Shown here: positions 10,943 through 19,287 of the stretch, piece after piece
Layout: every line of letters begins with the position of its first letter
Position numbering within the stretch: the stretch's first letter is position 1
Assembly: GCA_027578815.1 (NCBI GenBank)
Contig: JANBTH010000129.1
Coordinates: 1-32,545, forward strand
DNA length: 32,545 nucleotides
Reading direction: 5' to 3'
Source: Coemansia sp. RSA 1804
Lineage: Eukaryota; Kickxellomycota; Kickxellomycetes; Kickxellales; Kickxellaceae
The notes under the pieces: model-generated
What the model saw: the letters and a program-made list of their open reading frames with translations, nothing else
Told to the model about the DNA's origin: nothing
Database searches by the model: none
Translations under genes and position numbers: made by a program

Positions 10943-11420
10943 AAGTATGTTTGATGTATTATGAAACAGAGGATTGTAACGCGCTCTCCAGGTGCCCGGC
11001 TGGTGGAGAAAATGAAGGCCATCATCGCTGATGTTTAATAGGATATTACCCTGAGGTCTATGGGGCTCTACTTTACAAGCAAGACCATGGAACTTGAAAT
11101 AATAATAATTAACAACAAGCGCAGATATGCTGAATTTTGAATTTTATGAGGCTTCAAAGCAATTTGATGTTGTAATAATCTACTGCAGTATCTAACTGTC
11201 ATAGAGATCAAAGAGTATATAAAGCCTGACCCTCTGGATTTTTGCCTGGAATCCTGGTTAGCTTATTTTCTAGTCATTTAAGATACCCAACATACTCTTT
11301 ATATCACCACACTGACTATTTAGCCTGTTAGTTTGCCATATAAAAATGCTAGAAAGGAGATTCGGTATTTAACAGTAACATAGAAATTCCATCAGATTCC
11401 AAGCCTGAAGGAAAATAATG

Positions 11421-11488
11421 GCTTGGTTTTGAAATCAGAAAAAATGGAGCAATCAAAAAAGGTGAAGATTGGGTGGCCACCACTGTAC
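11421..11488 (+). repeat. Inverted repeat, copy 2 (coding relic)
   Basis: Plus-strand partner of 10229-10293. Here the frame containing IKKGEDWVATTV is open to about 11570, but it is closed upstream by a stop and shifted relative to copy 1 by a length change in the A run. Two related, independently decaying copies are the simplest reading. Confidence 0.6.
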
Positions 11489-11692
11489 AAAATAAGGAGG
11501 CGCTTGATCCTCAAGCCTATCTCACTAGCCGATCTGGCCCAGAAAAAATAAGGAATGAAGGGCAGAAATGAGATCCCAACTCCGCATTCTTTATCTCTCT
11601 CCCCTCAACTGACAGTGCGTTTATACTTTATTTTCTACATTACAGAAGCAAAGGAATCAGCTAGAATTTGACACGGTTTTCTTGGCCTGCAA

Positions 11693-12571
11693 ATGTCGCT
11701 TTCTGGATTGGCAACGGGAATTGCGCGGCGTATCGTGCCAGTGGCAGCGGTTGCAGGAACGGCGTATACAGTGGTGAAATCGCTGGCAGCGTTTGGCGGG
11801 CATGATTCACAGGCAAAAACAGCATCGCGAGGCAGGGAGCGGCTGTACGACACACACATAGCAACAACAGGAATGCAGAAGGCGCTAATTGCGTCGGGGG
11901 CGGCGCTGATGGCAGCCGGAGGCCCGCCAGACGAGTCGCACGTAGCAGCGCTAGGCGATGCCACGTCAAACATGTTCTTCGACAAGATGCGGCGACGGAT
12001 GCTCAGCGACCCCACGGGACGGCGGATCCTGAGGGAGCGGCCACGCGTGTCGTTTACAGAAGAGCAGTGGGAGCAGCTGGCGCAGAAGCCCGAGGGATCG
12101 TTTGCACACGCGTACTGGCGCCAGATGAAGCGCAACAACATCTCGTGGACAACGCGATCGCCCGTGCGGTTTGTCGACAACGAGGAGAACGCGTACATGC
12201 TGCAGCGACACCGCGAGTGCCACGACTTCTACCACACGATCCTCGATATGGATGTTTCGGCGGTGGAGGAGCTGGCCATCAAGATCTTCGAGTGGAGGCA
12301 GACGGGGCTGCCAGTCGGGCTCATCTCCAGCGCCTTTGCGCCGCTGCGTCTCTCGCCAGCCAAGCGTGCCCGCTTCTTCAAGCACTACGTGCCGTGGGCA
12401 TTGCAGTGCGGCAGCCAGACCAAGCCCCTGATCAGCGTGTACTGGGAGGAGATGTGGGACCGCAGTATTGACGATATCCGCAAGGACATGGGTGTTTGGC
12501 TGCTTCCAGAGCGCAACAGCATTACACGAGCCAAAAAGCAGACTGCAGCGGCAGCATCAACTGAAATGTAA
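11693..12571 (+). CDS. COQ4: Ubiquinone biosynthesis protein COQ4
   Basis: A 292-residue single-exon protein with an N-terminal Arg/Ala-rich, probably mitochondrial targeting segment. COQ4 is a matrix-side inner-membrane component of the coenzyme Q synthome and has been linked to the C1 decarboxylation/hydroxylation step. The zinc-motif signature HDxxH-x11-E is present: HDFYH at 177-181 and Glu193. Flanking conserved blocks include DPTGRRIL, RSPVRF(V)DN and the C-terminal YWEEMW. Length fits the family. The ATG at 11693 is the first in frame, follows an AT-rich leader and precedes the presequence. It marks the abrupt return from the AT-rich desert to GC-rich coding DNA. It is convergent with SRP14, with about 107 bases between stops. 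Confidence 0.95.
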   Translation: MSLSGLATGIARRIVPVAAVAGTAYTVVKSLAAFGGHDSQAKTASRGRERLYDTHIATTGMQKALIASGAALMAAGGPPDESHVAALGDATSNMFFDKMRRRMLSDPTGRRILRERPRVSFTEEQWEQLAQKPEGSFAHAYWRQMKRNNISWTTRSPVRFVDNEENAYMLQRHRECHDFYHTILDMDVSAVEELAIKIFEWRQTGLPVGLISSAFAPLRLSPAKRARFFKHYVPWALQCGSQTKPLISVYWEEMWDRSIDDIRKDMGVWLLPERNSITRAKKQTAAAASTEM

Positions 12572-12678
12572 TCTCTCCCGATAACAGCAATGGCATTCAA
12601 GCACGATATGAAAAAGGAAAAGAACGGCAAGTAAAAAGTAGTTTACACGGATCGAGAGATAGAAGAGATTTCGGTCTC

Positions 12679-12691
12679 TCACGCATCTGGA

Positions 12692-12732
<41 letters not shown>

Positions 12733-13301
12733 GGACTGTTTCTTGAGCTTTGCCTTCTTCTCCCTTGCACCGCGAGCCTTCCGCGCAGCCAGACGTTTGG
12801 CGGCATACTTCTTCTTCCGCAGCCGCTCGTTCTTCTTAATAGTGTCGACGTTTGCCAGCAGCAGCCCGTGGTAGCGCGCAAGAAAGGCGTCCAGATCGGC
12901 GGGCGCAACCAGCGTGGAGAGCTTCTTCTTCGGCGTAGCTGCGCGCACCAGCGTTGCGTACTCCTTGTCGCCTAGCGAAAGGCTGTCGACCAGCAGATGT
13001 ATGGCACCTTCCTCACCGTCGTTCTTGGCCCGCTCCAGCCGCTTCTTCTCCCGCTGGTGCTTCACTCCCTGGTAATCGTACCGCTTGATCGTCACGCTCA
13101 CGCTGCCGCTCTCCCTCGTTTCGACAAACAGACTGGGCAGCGCCGTCAGGAACTACAGTTGCATCCACAATCATTAGCGGTTATAGTCATTTGTGTCAGA
13201 TTGGAGTCCAAAGTGCTTTAGTACTCTTGCTCCTACACCCCCTCCCACTTTCTAATTGCCCGTTCAATATAAAAAAGTACCTCTGCGTTGTTCGCTAGCA
13301 T
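12679..13301 (-). CDS. SRP14: Signal recognition particle 14 kDa subunit (SRP14), spliced
   Basis: Minus-strand exons 13281-13301 (7 codons, MLANNAE) and 12679-13152 are joined over a 128-nt intron (GTACTT donor, TAG acceptor, phase 0). The product is 164 aa. SRP14 pairs with SRP9 on the Alu domain of SRP RNA and causes elongation arrest at the ER. Typical features: FLTALPSLF followed by ESGSVSVTIKRYD, the KKKLSTLV strand, then LDAFLARYHGLLLANVD and a Lys/Arg-rich tail. The C-terminus ends in an Ala run encoded by a triplet repeat. A GTG at 13101 is not the start; the upstream residues are conserved in SRP14. The gene is head-to-head with RRG7 across about 260 bases. Confidence 0.93.
12696..12731. 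repeat. (CAG)12 tract, polyalanine in SRP14
   Basis: Twelve uninterrupted CAG units on the plus strand read as GCT alanine codons on the minus strand, at the C-terminal end of SRP14. Length polymorphism is likely. Confidence 0.9.
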
Positions 13302-13563
13302 CACTAAACTCTATGCTCCGCTACTCTGGGAGGAGAACAAAATGTGTGTGTGCTACAGCGGGAATAATATTAGTAATAATGATTTCACAGCAAACAAGAG
13401 CGAAAGAAGAGAAAAAGGACACTTTAGATTTCCCCAAACAGCCAGGCTTTTTTCACCTCAGCCATTTCTTTTGAAAAAAATTATATACCTCGATTACGCC
13501 AATTCAAAAACCTACTGCTTGCGTTATAAATCGCAAAAGGCTACACAGCAGTAAGCGAGAGTA
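13302..13563. promoter_or_regulatory. Divergent SRP14/RRG7 promoter region
   Basis: About 260 bases separate two start codons pointing away from each other. The sequence is AT-rich with A-tracts. No gene is visible inside; it probably holds both promoters. Confidence 0.5.
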
Positions 13564-14244
13564 ATGCTGCTTGGGCGACGCATTCCCGCCCTGGCAACAG
13601 CAGGCAGTTGTCGCGGACGGCGTGGTCTGTCGACGGTGGAGGCAGGGACAGCATACGAGCGGCTGGTGGCAGCCACATTCAACAGCCTCGGTGCGCGAGT
13701 AGAGCGCGTAGGCGGGGCAGGCGACTGCGGCGTAGACCTCCGAGGCGCATGGACGCTGCCGAACAGCAAGCGGTTCTACGTGGTCGGGCAGTGCAAGTAC
13801 TACGAGCGCAAACGGATCGGGCCGGCCATTGTGCGCGAGTGGGAGGGCGTGATGTCCCGCCAGGACTACGATACCGTGGGCGTGGTTGTTGCATCCAGCG
13901 GATTCACGGCGGATGGCGTCAAGGTGGCAATGAGTTCGGCGTATCCAATGGCCCTGGTCACGCTTGTTGCTGACAATCTGGCCGGCGACCATGCTTCACA
14001 GTCCCCGCAGGTGCATCCGCCACCGTTAGATGAGCGCTCCACCACCACAGAAACAGCCGCTGCTGGAAGTGCCATCGGCCGCCAGGGCATCCGCGGCTTT
14101 ATCTGGAACAAGGCGGCCGATCCGTTCATTGGGCGTCTTGTCGTCACCAAAAAGCACTACGACGTGCATGTCTATGATCTAGACGACCCTGCAGAGTTTA
14201 CAATACAGCTGCTTTGGGACGGAAAGCCCCTTCTCGAGCAGTAG
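13564..14244 (+). CDS. RRG7: RRG7-like mitochondrial restriction-endonuclease-fold protein
   Basis: A 226-residue protein with an Arg-rich N-terminus resembling a mitochondrial presequence. It has the conserved core of the fungal Rrg7 (required for respiratory growth) family: a GTAYERLVAATF helix, then GGAGDCGVDLRG (50-61) with the PD-(D/E)xK-type Asp58, then VVGQCKYY with Gln76-x-Lys78, then a VREWEGVM helix. Yeast Rrg7 is needed for respiratory growth; its exact biochemical activity is not established to my knowledge. A low-complexity linker (about 142-168) precedes a C-terminal segment. The start at 13564 is the first ATG and is followed by the presequence. The gene is convergent with the SPC19-like gene 53 bases away. 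Confidence 0.75.
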   Translation: MLLGRRIPALATAGSCRGRRGLSTVEAGTAYERLVAATFNSLGARVERVGGAGDCGVDLRGAWTLPNSKRFYVVGQCKYYERKRIGPAIVREWEGVMSRQDYDTVGVVVASSGFTADGVKVAMSSAYPMALVTLVADNLAGDHASQSPQVHPPPLDERSTTTETAAAGSAIGRQGIRGFIWNKAADPFIGRLVVTKKHYDVHVYDLDDPAEFTIQLLWDGKPLLEQ

Positions 14245-14296
14245 CAGCAGCAACAAACAACGAAAAAGGAAAAGTACAAGAAAAAAAGAGTCTGGC

Positions 14297-15385
14297 TCAG
14301 AGCTCCATTGCATCTGCATCCTCTTCAGTGTCCTCGAGACCACCAAAGTCTAGCTGCACAGACATCACCTGCTTGCCACCCACCGTTCTTGTATCGGTGG
14401 CAATGGCGTGGATCTTCTTCAGATGGTTGATCAGCATTGTAAGATCCGTTGTTGCGTGGCCGGTGGCCGAGAGCTCGCGCCGAAGCTCATCGATGGTGAG
14501 CGCCTGGTGGTCCAGGAGGATCTCAATGATCGCCTGCATCGTCGAGCCGTGGTCCTTGAAGAAGAAGCGCATCAGCCGCGCGATGTAGCGCATGCGGCCG
14601 GTTTGCAGCTCCGTGTTGGCGTCCCACCAGGGCACGAGAAGCTTGTTCTCTAGCAGCGCTAGCGTCTGGAGGCTGGCGTCCATGAAGTCGCCGGTCTCTT
14701 GCGCCATAGGCAGATCGGCCGTGCACAGTGCCAGCTGTTGGCGCAGCCCGTTCAGCACCAGGTACTTGTCGGACTCGTCGGCAGTGGTCTGGATCTGGTC
14801 GTCCAGGGGGATTGCCGCAGTCTCGTGGTCAATATCGGCAACCATGCGACGGACCCTGATGATCTCGGCATCGACCCTGGCGGCCTCCTCCAGCACTTCC
14901 CCATGGGCCTTGCCACCCGTACGCACGCGCTGCAACTCGGCCAGATCGCGCTCCTTTGCGCCCACCAGACTCCTGGCGTTAAGCAGGTTGGCCTGCACGT
15001 CGGTGATGGCCGCGTTCTCCTTCTTCACCGCGCGCTGCACCTCGGCCATCGCCTGCTCGTCGTCCAGAAGCTGCTTGTGCTCGGCCATCTGGTCCTCCAC
15101 CCGCTGTCCAAGCGCCTCGTGTGCTGCTCGAATTGCCTCTATCGCCGACTCCAGTTGGTCCACCTGGCGGAACAGAAACGGCACTGCCTCCTTCGATATC
15201 AGCGCCTGCGCCTTGTTGATGTCGCTCGCCGTCGTCAGGTCGTACTTCCTCTCGCACCGGATCACCGTGCCTGTCCTTGGAAACGTCTTTGTTAGCGAGC
15301 CGAGCGATGCTGTTGTGTTGTGCAGACTGTCGTTGCACTGCTCAAGCGTGAGGACGCATTGGTCCAGCGAGCTCTGGTACGACAT
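14297..15385 (-). CDS. SPC19: DASH/Dam1 complex SPC19-like protein with long C-terminal extension (362 aa)
   Basis: Starts at the ATG at 15385. Residues 1-85 fit the Spc19 pattern: SLDQCVLTLEQC, then TKTFPRTGTVIRCERKYDL, then a helix with KAQALISKEAVPFL. Spc19 is a subunit of the DASH ring that couples kinetochores to microtubules. Yeast Spc19 is about 150-170 aa; this protein is about twice that. The extra part is a charged coiled coil (about 85-190) and a C-terminal helix-rich segment (about 263-348: MRYIARLMRFFF, then IIEILLDHQALTIDELRREL) that reads like a winged-helix domain, followed by an acidic tail. No intron or stop interrupts it. The possibilities are a lineage-specific long Spc19, a fusion, or a different coiled-coil protein with a Spc19-like head. 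Confidence 0.6.
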   Translation of the reverse strand: MSYQSSLDQCVLTLEQCNDSLHNTTASLGSLTKTFPRTGTVIRCERKYDLTTASDINKAQALISKEAVPFLFRQVDQLESAIEAIRAAHEALGQRVEDQMAEHKQLLDDEQAMAEVQRAVKKENAAITDVQANLLNARSLVGAKERDLAELQRVRTGGKAHGEVLEEAARVDAEIIRVRRMVADIDHETAAIPLDDQIQTTADESDKYLVLNGLRQQLALCTADLPMAQETGDFMDASLQTLALLENKLLVPWWDANTELQTGRMRYIARLMRFFFKDHGSTMQAIIEILLDHQALTIDELRRELSATGHATTDLTMLINHLKKIHAIATDTRTVGGKQVMSVQLDFGGLEDTEEDADAMEL

Positions 15386-15883
15386 TTGTGATAGAAAGTG
15401 AATAGAATGATTATAGAGATGCCAATAGTGCGCGTTTTGAGGTAAATAGACACCAAATATATTCAGCGAAAAGGAAAGCAAAAGGACGAAGGAGGCGAGA
15501 ATTCTCTTTGTTTACGATAATTTGAAGGAATGAAAGAGCCAGCAAGACCGATTTCTAGATCATCCGTAAATCACGGCAGAATCACCACTTGGGACAGCTA
15601 CTGCGAAAAGCGAAAACCCCCCCAGCTTGATTGCAAACCATAAACGTGCATTAAACGCACAAAGCCCAGTCTTGGGTACTTGATTCAAAAACAGGCAAAC
15701 AGGGCGCACGGCATACTGAACACTGTAGCCAGGATTATCTCTTCTCTCTTTCTTCTTACCAGTGCAGCCGAAAAAGGAAGCATTCCGCCCTTTTCTGATA
15801 AGGGGATATTGAAAGCCTAAACCACTACTCCATTTCTTCAAACCATAGCAAGGTCCGCACGCAGAAGCGAGAACATAAACAAA
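15386..15883. promoter_or_regulatory. Divergent SPC19-like/SmD1 promoter region
   Basis: About 500 bases separate two outward-facing start codons. I see a C run at 15617 and pyrimidine-rich sequence around 15745, but no supportable ORF or RNA gene. Confidence 0.45.
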
Positions 15884-16252
15884 ATGAAGTTGGTGCGGTT
15901 TCTGATGAAGCTCAAGAACGAGACGGTGACGATCGAGCTCAAAAACGGCACGCAGGTGCAGGGCACGATAACGGGCGTGGACATGAGCATGAACACGCAT
16001 CTGAAGAAAGTCAAGATGACGATCAAGAACCGCGACCCGACAAATCTCGACACGCTGAGCTTGCGCGGGAACAACATTCGCTTCTACATTCTCCCCGACA
16101 GCCTGCCGCTCGACACGCTACTAATTGACGACACGCCGAGGCCGAAGACGCGGAAGCGGGAGAATCCGGCTTCCCAGTCTGCGCGCCCACGGGCGGGTCC
16201 GGGTGGCGGCGGCGGCCGTGGTCGTGGTCGTGGCCGTGGTCGCGGCCGCTAG
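15884..16252 (+). CDS. SMD1: Small nuclear ribonucleoprotein SmD1
   Basis: A 122-residue single-exon protein, almost colinear with SmD1 of other eukaryotes. The Sm1 motif is in NETVTIELKNGTQVQGTI (about 12-30) and the Sm2 motif is LSLRGNNIRFYILPD. The tail is RG-repeat rich (GRGRGRGRG), the substrate of symmetric arginine dimethylation by PRMT5-type enzymes. SmD1 is part of the heptameric Sm ring on U1, U2, U4 and U5 snRNAs and acts in splicing. Start and stop are unambiguous. Confidence 0.98.
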   Translation: MKLVRFLMKLKNETVTIELKNGTQVQGTITGVDMSMNTHLKKVKMTIKNRDPTNLDTLSLRGNNIRFYILPDSLPLDTLLIDDTPRPKTRKRENPASQSARPRAGPGGGGGRGRGRGRGRGR

Positions 16253-16509
16253 CTTAGTTAGCGCCTTGTTTCTTTTCTTAGGGTTTCTGTTGTTTCTGCT
16301 GCTGCTGCTGTTGTTCTTCTCATCCATGTATTATCTGGAACCAACATTTTTCTTCGTGTTCGTTGGAGGCATATAGGAGAATGCTACTTTATATTCTATT
16401 CAAGGAATATTCATTTATACAAGAGAAAGATATACGAGTATGATAAGAAGAAAAAGAGAAACTGAGCTGGATCAGGAGTACCCTGTCGGCTGGTCAATCA
16501 GCCAGCCGG

Positions 16510-16872
16510 TCAGTCGTATCTGTCAAACACTGGTTCGTCCTCCGGCGGCCGCTCCACACGCTTTGGCTCCCACTCGCCCCACTCGCCTCTGGTCTGCATC
16601 TTGAAATACTCCTCCTGCAGGCTAAACTCGCGCTTCGCTGGTTTGAAGTTTGCAAGCGGTGCTGTCTTCACATGCTTGTCGCGCACCTCGTACTTTGTCT
16701 GCTGCGTGGGTAGCAGAACAAAACTGCCGCCAATAACCGCTGTGAGAAAAGGAAGTCCAACACATAGAAATGGGTGCTTCTGCGAGAGTCGCTGGAGCTT
16801 GGATTGTCTTTGCCGGAAGGGTCGCCAGCTGCCTTGCGGCCCGAATTGCGGTCCGCTTTTGCCAGCTGTCAT
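16510..16872 (-). CDS. COX16: Cytochrome c oxidase assembly protein COX16
   Basis: A 120-residue minus-strand protein from the ATG at 16872; an upstream GTG is not used. The family core is KHPFLCVGLPFL (32-43), a single membrane helix (about 36-54), then TKYEVRDKHV, LQEEYFKM and EWEPKRVERP. COX16 is a mitochondrial inner-membrane protein that assists COX2/COX1 assembly into complex IV. Length and topology (short N-terminal side, one helix, hydrophilic C-terminus) match. It is convergent with SmD1 and divergent from the PPR gene. Confidence 0.93.
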   Translation of the reverse strand: MTAGKSGPQFGPQGSWRPFRQRQSKLQRLSQKHPFLCVGLPFLTAVIGGSFVLLPTQQTKYEVRDKHVKTAPLANFKPAKREFSLQEEYFKMQTRGEWGEWEPKRVERPPEDEPVFDRYD

Positions 16873-17285
16873 TCTGATCGCCACTGGCCAAGTTCCTCCT
16901 CTTTCTTCGCTGATGTGTCTAGTCGGAACAAGCGCCGTTCGCGTATATAAGTTGAGTTATTTCGCTTTTAAAATAAGAAGGGTAAGGGATTTTGAAAGAA
17001 AGAGAAATGCTACAAAACCTATTCAAAAGTGGAGCTTGATTTAAGAACACCATAAACGCGCTTGGATAAAGCCAGACTCACAAACAGCCAAAATATCAGC
17101 GGATCAGCAAGTGGAAAAAAGTTTGCTTCTTGATCCAGCCATAAAAGAAAAAGGGTGGAATGGGTTTTCGCTTGGCTTCTTGTTCTCATCCTAATATTTT
17201 TTTGGTATATCGAATTCCATATCAAAATTTGTTAGGTATCGTCATATACTTTGTGAGAGAAAAGAGGAGAAGGCGTGGACGTACG
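16873..17285. promoter_or_regulatory. Divergent COX16/PPR promoter region
   Basis: About 410 bases lie between the divergent starts. An in-frame ATG at 17160 could extend the PPR protein by 42 residues, but the sequence there does not look like a targeting peptide. No other gene is visible. Confidence 0.45.
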
Positions 17286-18641
17286 ATGCTGCCACTAGCC
17301 AGACTCTTGCGGTTTCCACAGCCCTCGAGGCCAAGTGTACGGCCACAGTTCCAGACATGCGCAGCAGTCACTAGGACACCTCGATATGTCCATTCTGCCA
17401 GCAACCCCAACATAAGCGAGCTGCTGACCACAAGCGAGGACGAGAATGTGTGGATCAAGCGGCGACCATTACCAACAACCACGTCGATAAAGTACACAAT
17501 TCCAACAGATCCATATCTCCTGGCCGACAAGTTCCAGCGGATGGAACGGGAAGGGAAGGTCGACGATGCTGTGGCCATCGTGATGCAGACAAAGACAGCG
17601 TGCCAGTCGCAGGTGCTGTGGAATCTGGTAATCGACGCGTATGCGAAGAAGGGCCGGCTAAGCCGTGCGCTCAGGGCTTCCACCGAGATGCGGCGCCGTG
17701 GCTTCCGCCCAACACAGACCACATTCACGGCGCTTCTCAAGGCATGTGCCCTTTGCGATGGCGAAAAGAGCCTTGCAATGGCAGAGAGCATATACAGGTC
17801 AATTGAGGACGCCAATGTTGAGCCCTCGATCATTCACGTAAACACGCTGCTCAGTGTCTACCAACACAAGCACAAGGTGCAGCCGATCCTCAACATATAC
17901 AACAGTCTTCCTGCCAATGGACCCATGGCGCCCACGCTTACAACATACACGATTCTATTGTCTGCGCTGCGCAGAGAGCTGATTATGCGGATCGACGAGC
18001 TAAAGAACGAGCCTCTTGAGCCATCTGCCCAGAAAGGTGAAAAGAAGATCCGCGTCGACAGGAGATCCGCCCATATAAAGAAGAACATGCGCCAGGTCTT
18101 TGATAACCTGATGCTTGCGTGGTATTCATACGCGGACGACGCTGTCAGACGCATCGATAGCGCAGATGCTGACGACACAACGCCCTTGCACATCGATGCC
18201 CATATCGTCAACATTGTACTAAAGTCGTGTCACGCAGTATATGGAGTCAATCGGGCGCTGGGCAGAAAGGGGCTGAAGATTGCAGAACAGGTGTATGGCA
18301 TGGACAAGTCCCTACACGCTGGTGGTTCTGAAGGTACTGCGCAACCGCCAACGTCAAAAGACAACCCGACTCCACTAGCCGCTCGGATTCGCCGGTCAGA
18401 ATCCCGGAAACCCTCCGAGAGCATGTCAAAATTCAACACGATTAACATCGATACGATTGACCTGGTTCTGGAGCTGTGTAAGCGAGACCAGGAGCCAACA
18501 AAAGCCATTCGCTTCTGGCAGTCCCTTGAAAAGCACTTTGCTGCCGATCTTGAGCCGATACAATCAAACTTTACAGAACGGATCGATAAATTCCGTGGCC
18601 AAATGCCCTGGAACAACAAAACTACACCAAAGAAAGATTAA
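17286..18641 (+). CDS. Mitochondrial pentatricopeptide-repeat (PPR) protein
   Basis: From the ATG at 17286 the protein is 451 aa. It opens with an Arg-rich, acid-free stretch (MLPLARLLRFPQPSRPSVRP) typical of a mitochondrial presequence. PPR-like helical pairs are visible at about 111-145 (LWNLVIDAYAKKGRLSRALR and EMRRRGFRPT), 146-185 and 190-240. The later part is more degenerate, with a basic insert near 260. PPR proteins bind organellar RNA and act in its processing, stability or translation. I cannot assign an orthologue among the yeast PPR proteins. An alternative start at 17160 is possible but less likely. Confidence 0.75.
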   Translation: MLPLARLLRFPQPSRPSVRPQFQTCAAVTRTPRYVHSASNPNISELLTTSEDENVWIKRRPLPTTTSIKYTIPTDPYLLADKFQRMEREGKVDDAVAIVMQTKTACQSQVLWNLVIDAYAKKGRLSRALRASTEMRRRGFRPTQTTFTALLKACALCDGEKSLAMAESIYRSIEDANVEPSIIHVNTLLSVYQHKHKVQPILNIYNSLPANGPMAPTLTTYTILLSALRRELIMRIDELKNEPLEPSAQKGEKKIRVDRRSAHIKKNMRQVFDNLMLAWYSYADDAVRRIDSADADDTTPLHIDAHIVNIVLKSCHAVYGVNRALGRKGLKIAEQVYGMDKSLHAGGSEGTAQPPTSKDNPTPLAARIRRSESRKPSESMSKFNTINIDTIDLVLELCKRDQEPTKAIRFWQSLEKHFAADLEPIQSNFTERIDKFRGQMPWNNKTTPKKD

Positions 18642-19287
18642 CTGTTAAATATGTTTCTATTTCGACTCTATGTTACCATTGTTTGGTTTGCCGATAATAA
18701 TTGTGACTGTATATGTAAAGTGCTGGAGATTGGAGCCAAGAGAAGTTGCATAGACAGACCAGCTGGTGCTTGCTCAAAGCCGTGTGCAAAAAGCTTATGG
18801 ATTTGTTTACTTAATAGCCACAAAATATCTACTCTTCGTAGTCATATCTAGTGTTATCGTTATTGTTGCTGTTTCTGCTGTTTCTGCTGTTTCTGCTGTT
18901 TCTGCTGTTTCTGCTGTTTCTGCTGTTTCTGCTGTTGCTGCTGTTGCTGCTGTTGCNNNNNNNNNNNNNNNNNNNNNNNNNNNNNNNNNNNNNNNNNNNN
19001 NNNNNNNNNNNNNNNNNNNNNNNNNNNNNNNNNNNNNNNNNNNNNNNNNNNNTTTCTGCTGTTGCTGCTGTTGCTGCTGTTGTTACCAGCTTTAAGACGC
19101 AGCACACAGCAACGTATCTCGTCTTTTCAGTCAACTGCCAAGAATTTTGGGCAATAAGTCGGGCTTCAATTCTACTAAGAATCTTAGGTAGACATGTGGA
19201 TATATGAAATGGCGCGTTTGCAAAAGTTAAAAAGGCAACTAGAAAAGTAGAATTGTCTGCTTGGTATATGCTGAAAGAAAGCACATA
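18642..19287. other. Intergenic region between PPR and MATE genes
   Basis: About 650 bases between two convergent stops, holding the TTTCTGCTG tandem repeat and the assembly gap. No gene is supportable. Confidence 0.6.
18865..19083. repeat. TTTCTGCTG / TTGCTGCTG tandem repeat with assembly gap
   Basis: A 9-bp unit (TTTCTGCTG) repeats about seven times, passes into GTTGCTGCT units, is interrupted by 96 unknown bases (18957-19052), then resumes with the same units. The repeat probably caused the gap, so its true length is unknown. It lies in the intergenic region between convergent PPR and MATE genes and is open in several frames only because of its composition. Confidence 0.9.

Larger units (their letters stand above)
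7441..11692. other. AT-rich gene desert with decayed coding relics
   Basis: About 4.2 kb of visibly AT-rich sequence with no confident gene, unlike the GC-richer genes on each side. It holds several short open frames lacking good starts (for example plus strand 7885-8073, 62 codons; minus strand 8833-9057), a direct repeat pair, an inverted repeat pair whose copies share an 11-residue translation, and a tRNA-like promoter motif. I interpret it as degraded transposon or repeat DNA. No intact transposase, reverse transcriptase, integrase, LTR pair or target-site duplication is recognisable by eye. Confidence 0.6.

Noticed and set aside
13099..13101. GTG as start of SRP14
   Set aside because: Conserved SRP14 residues continue upstream and splice cleanly to an ATG exon at 13281-13301.
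14592..15401. 269-aa plus-strand ORF
   Set aside because: It is the antisense shadow of the SPC19-like gene; Ser/Cys-rich composition and GC codon bias explain the length.
18865..19083. CRISPR-like or coding reading of the repeat
   Set aside because: There are no spacers; it is a simple 9-bp tandem array, and the long open frames arise only from the repeat and unknown bases.
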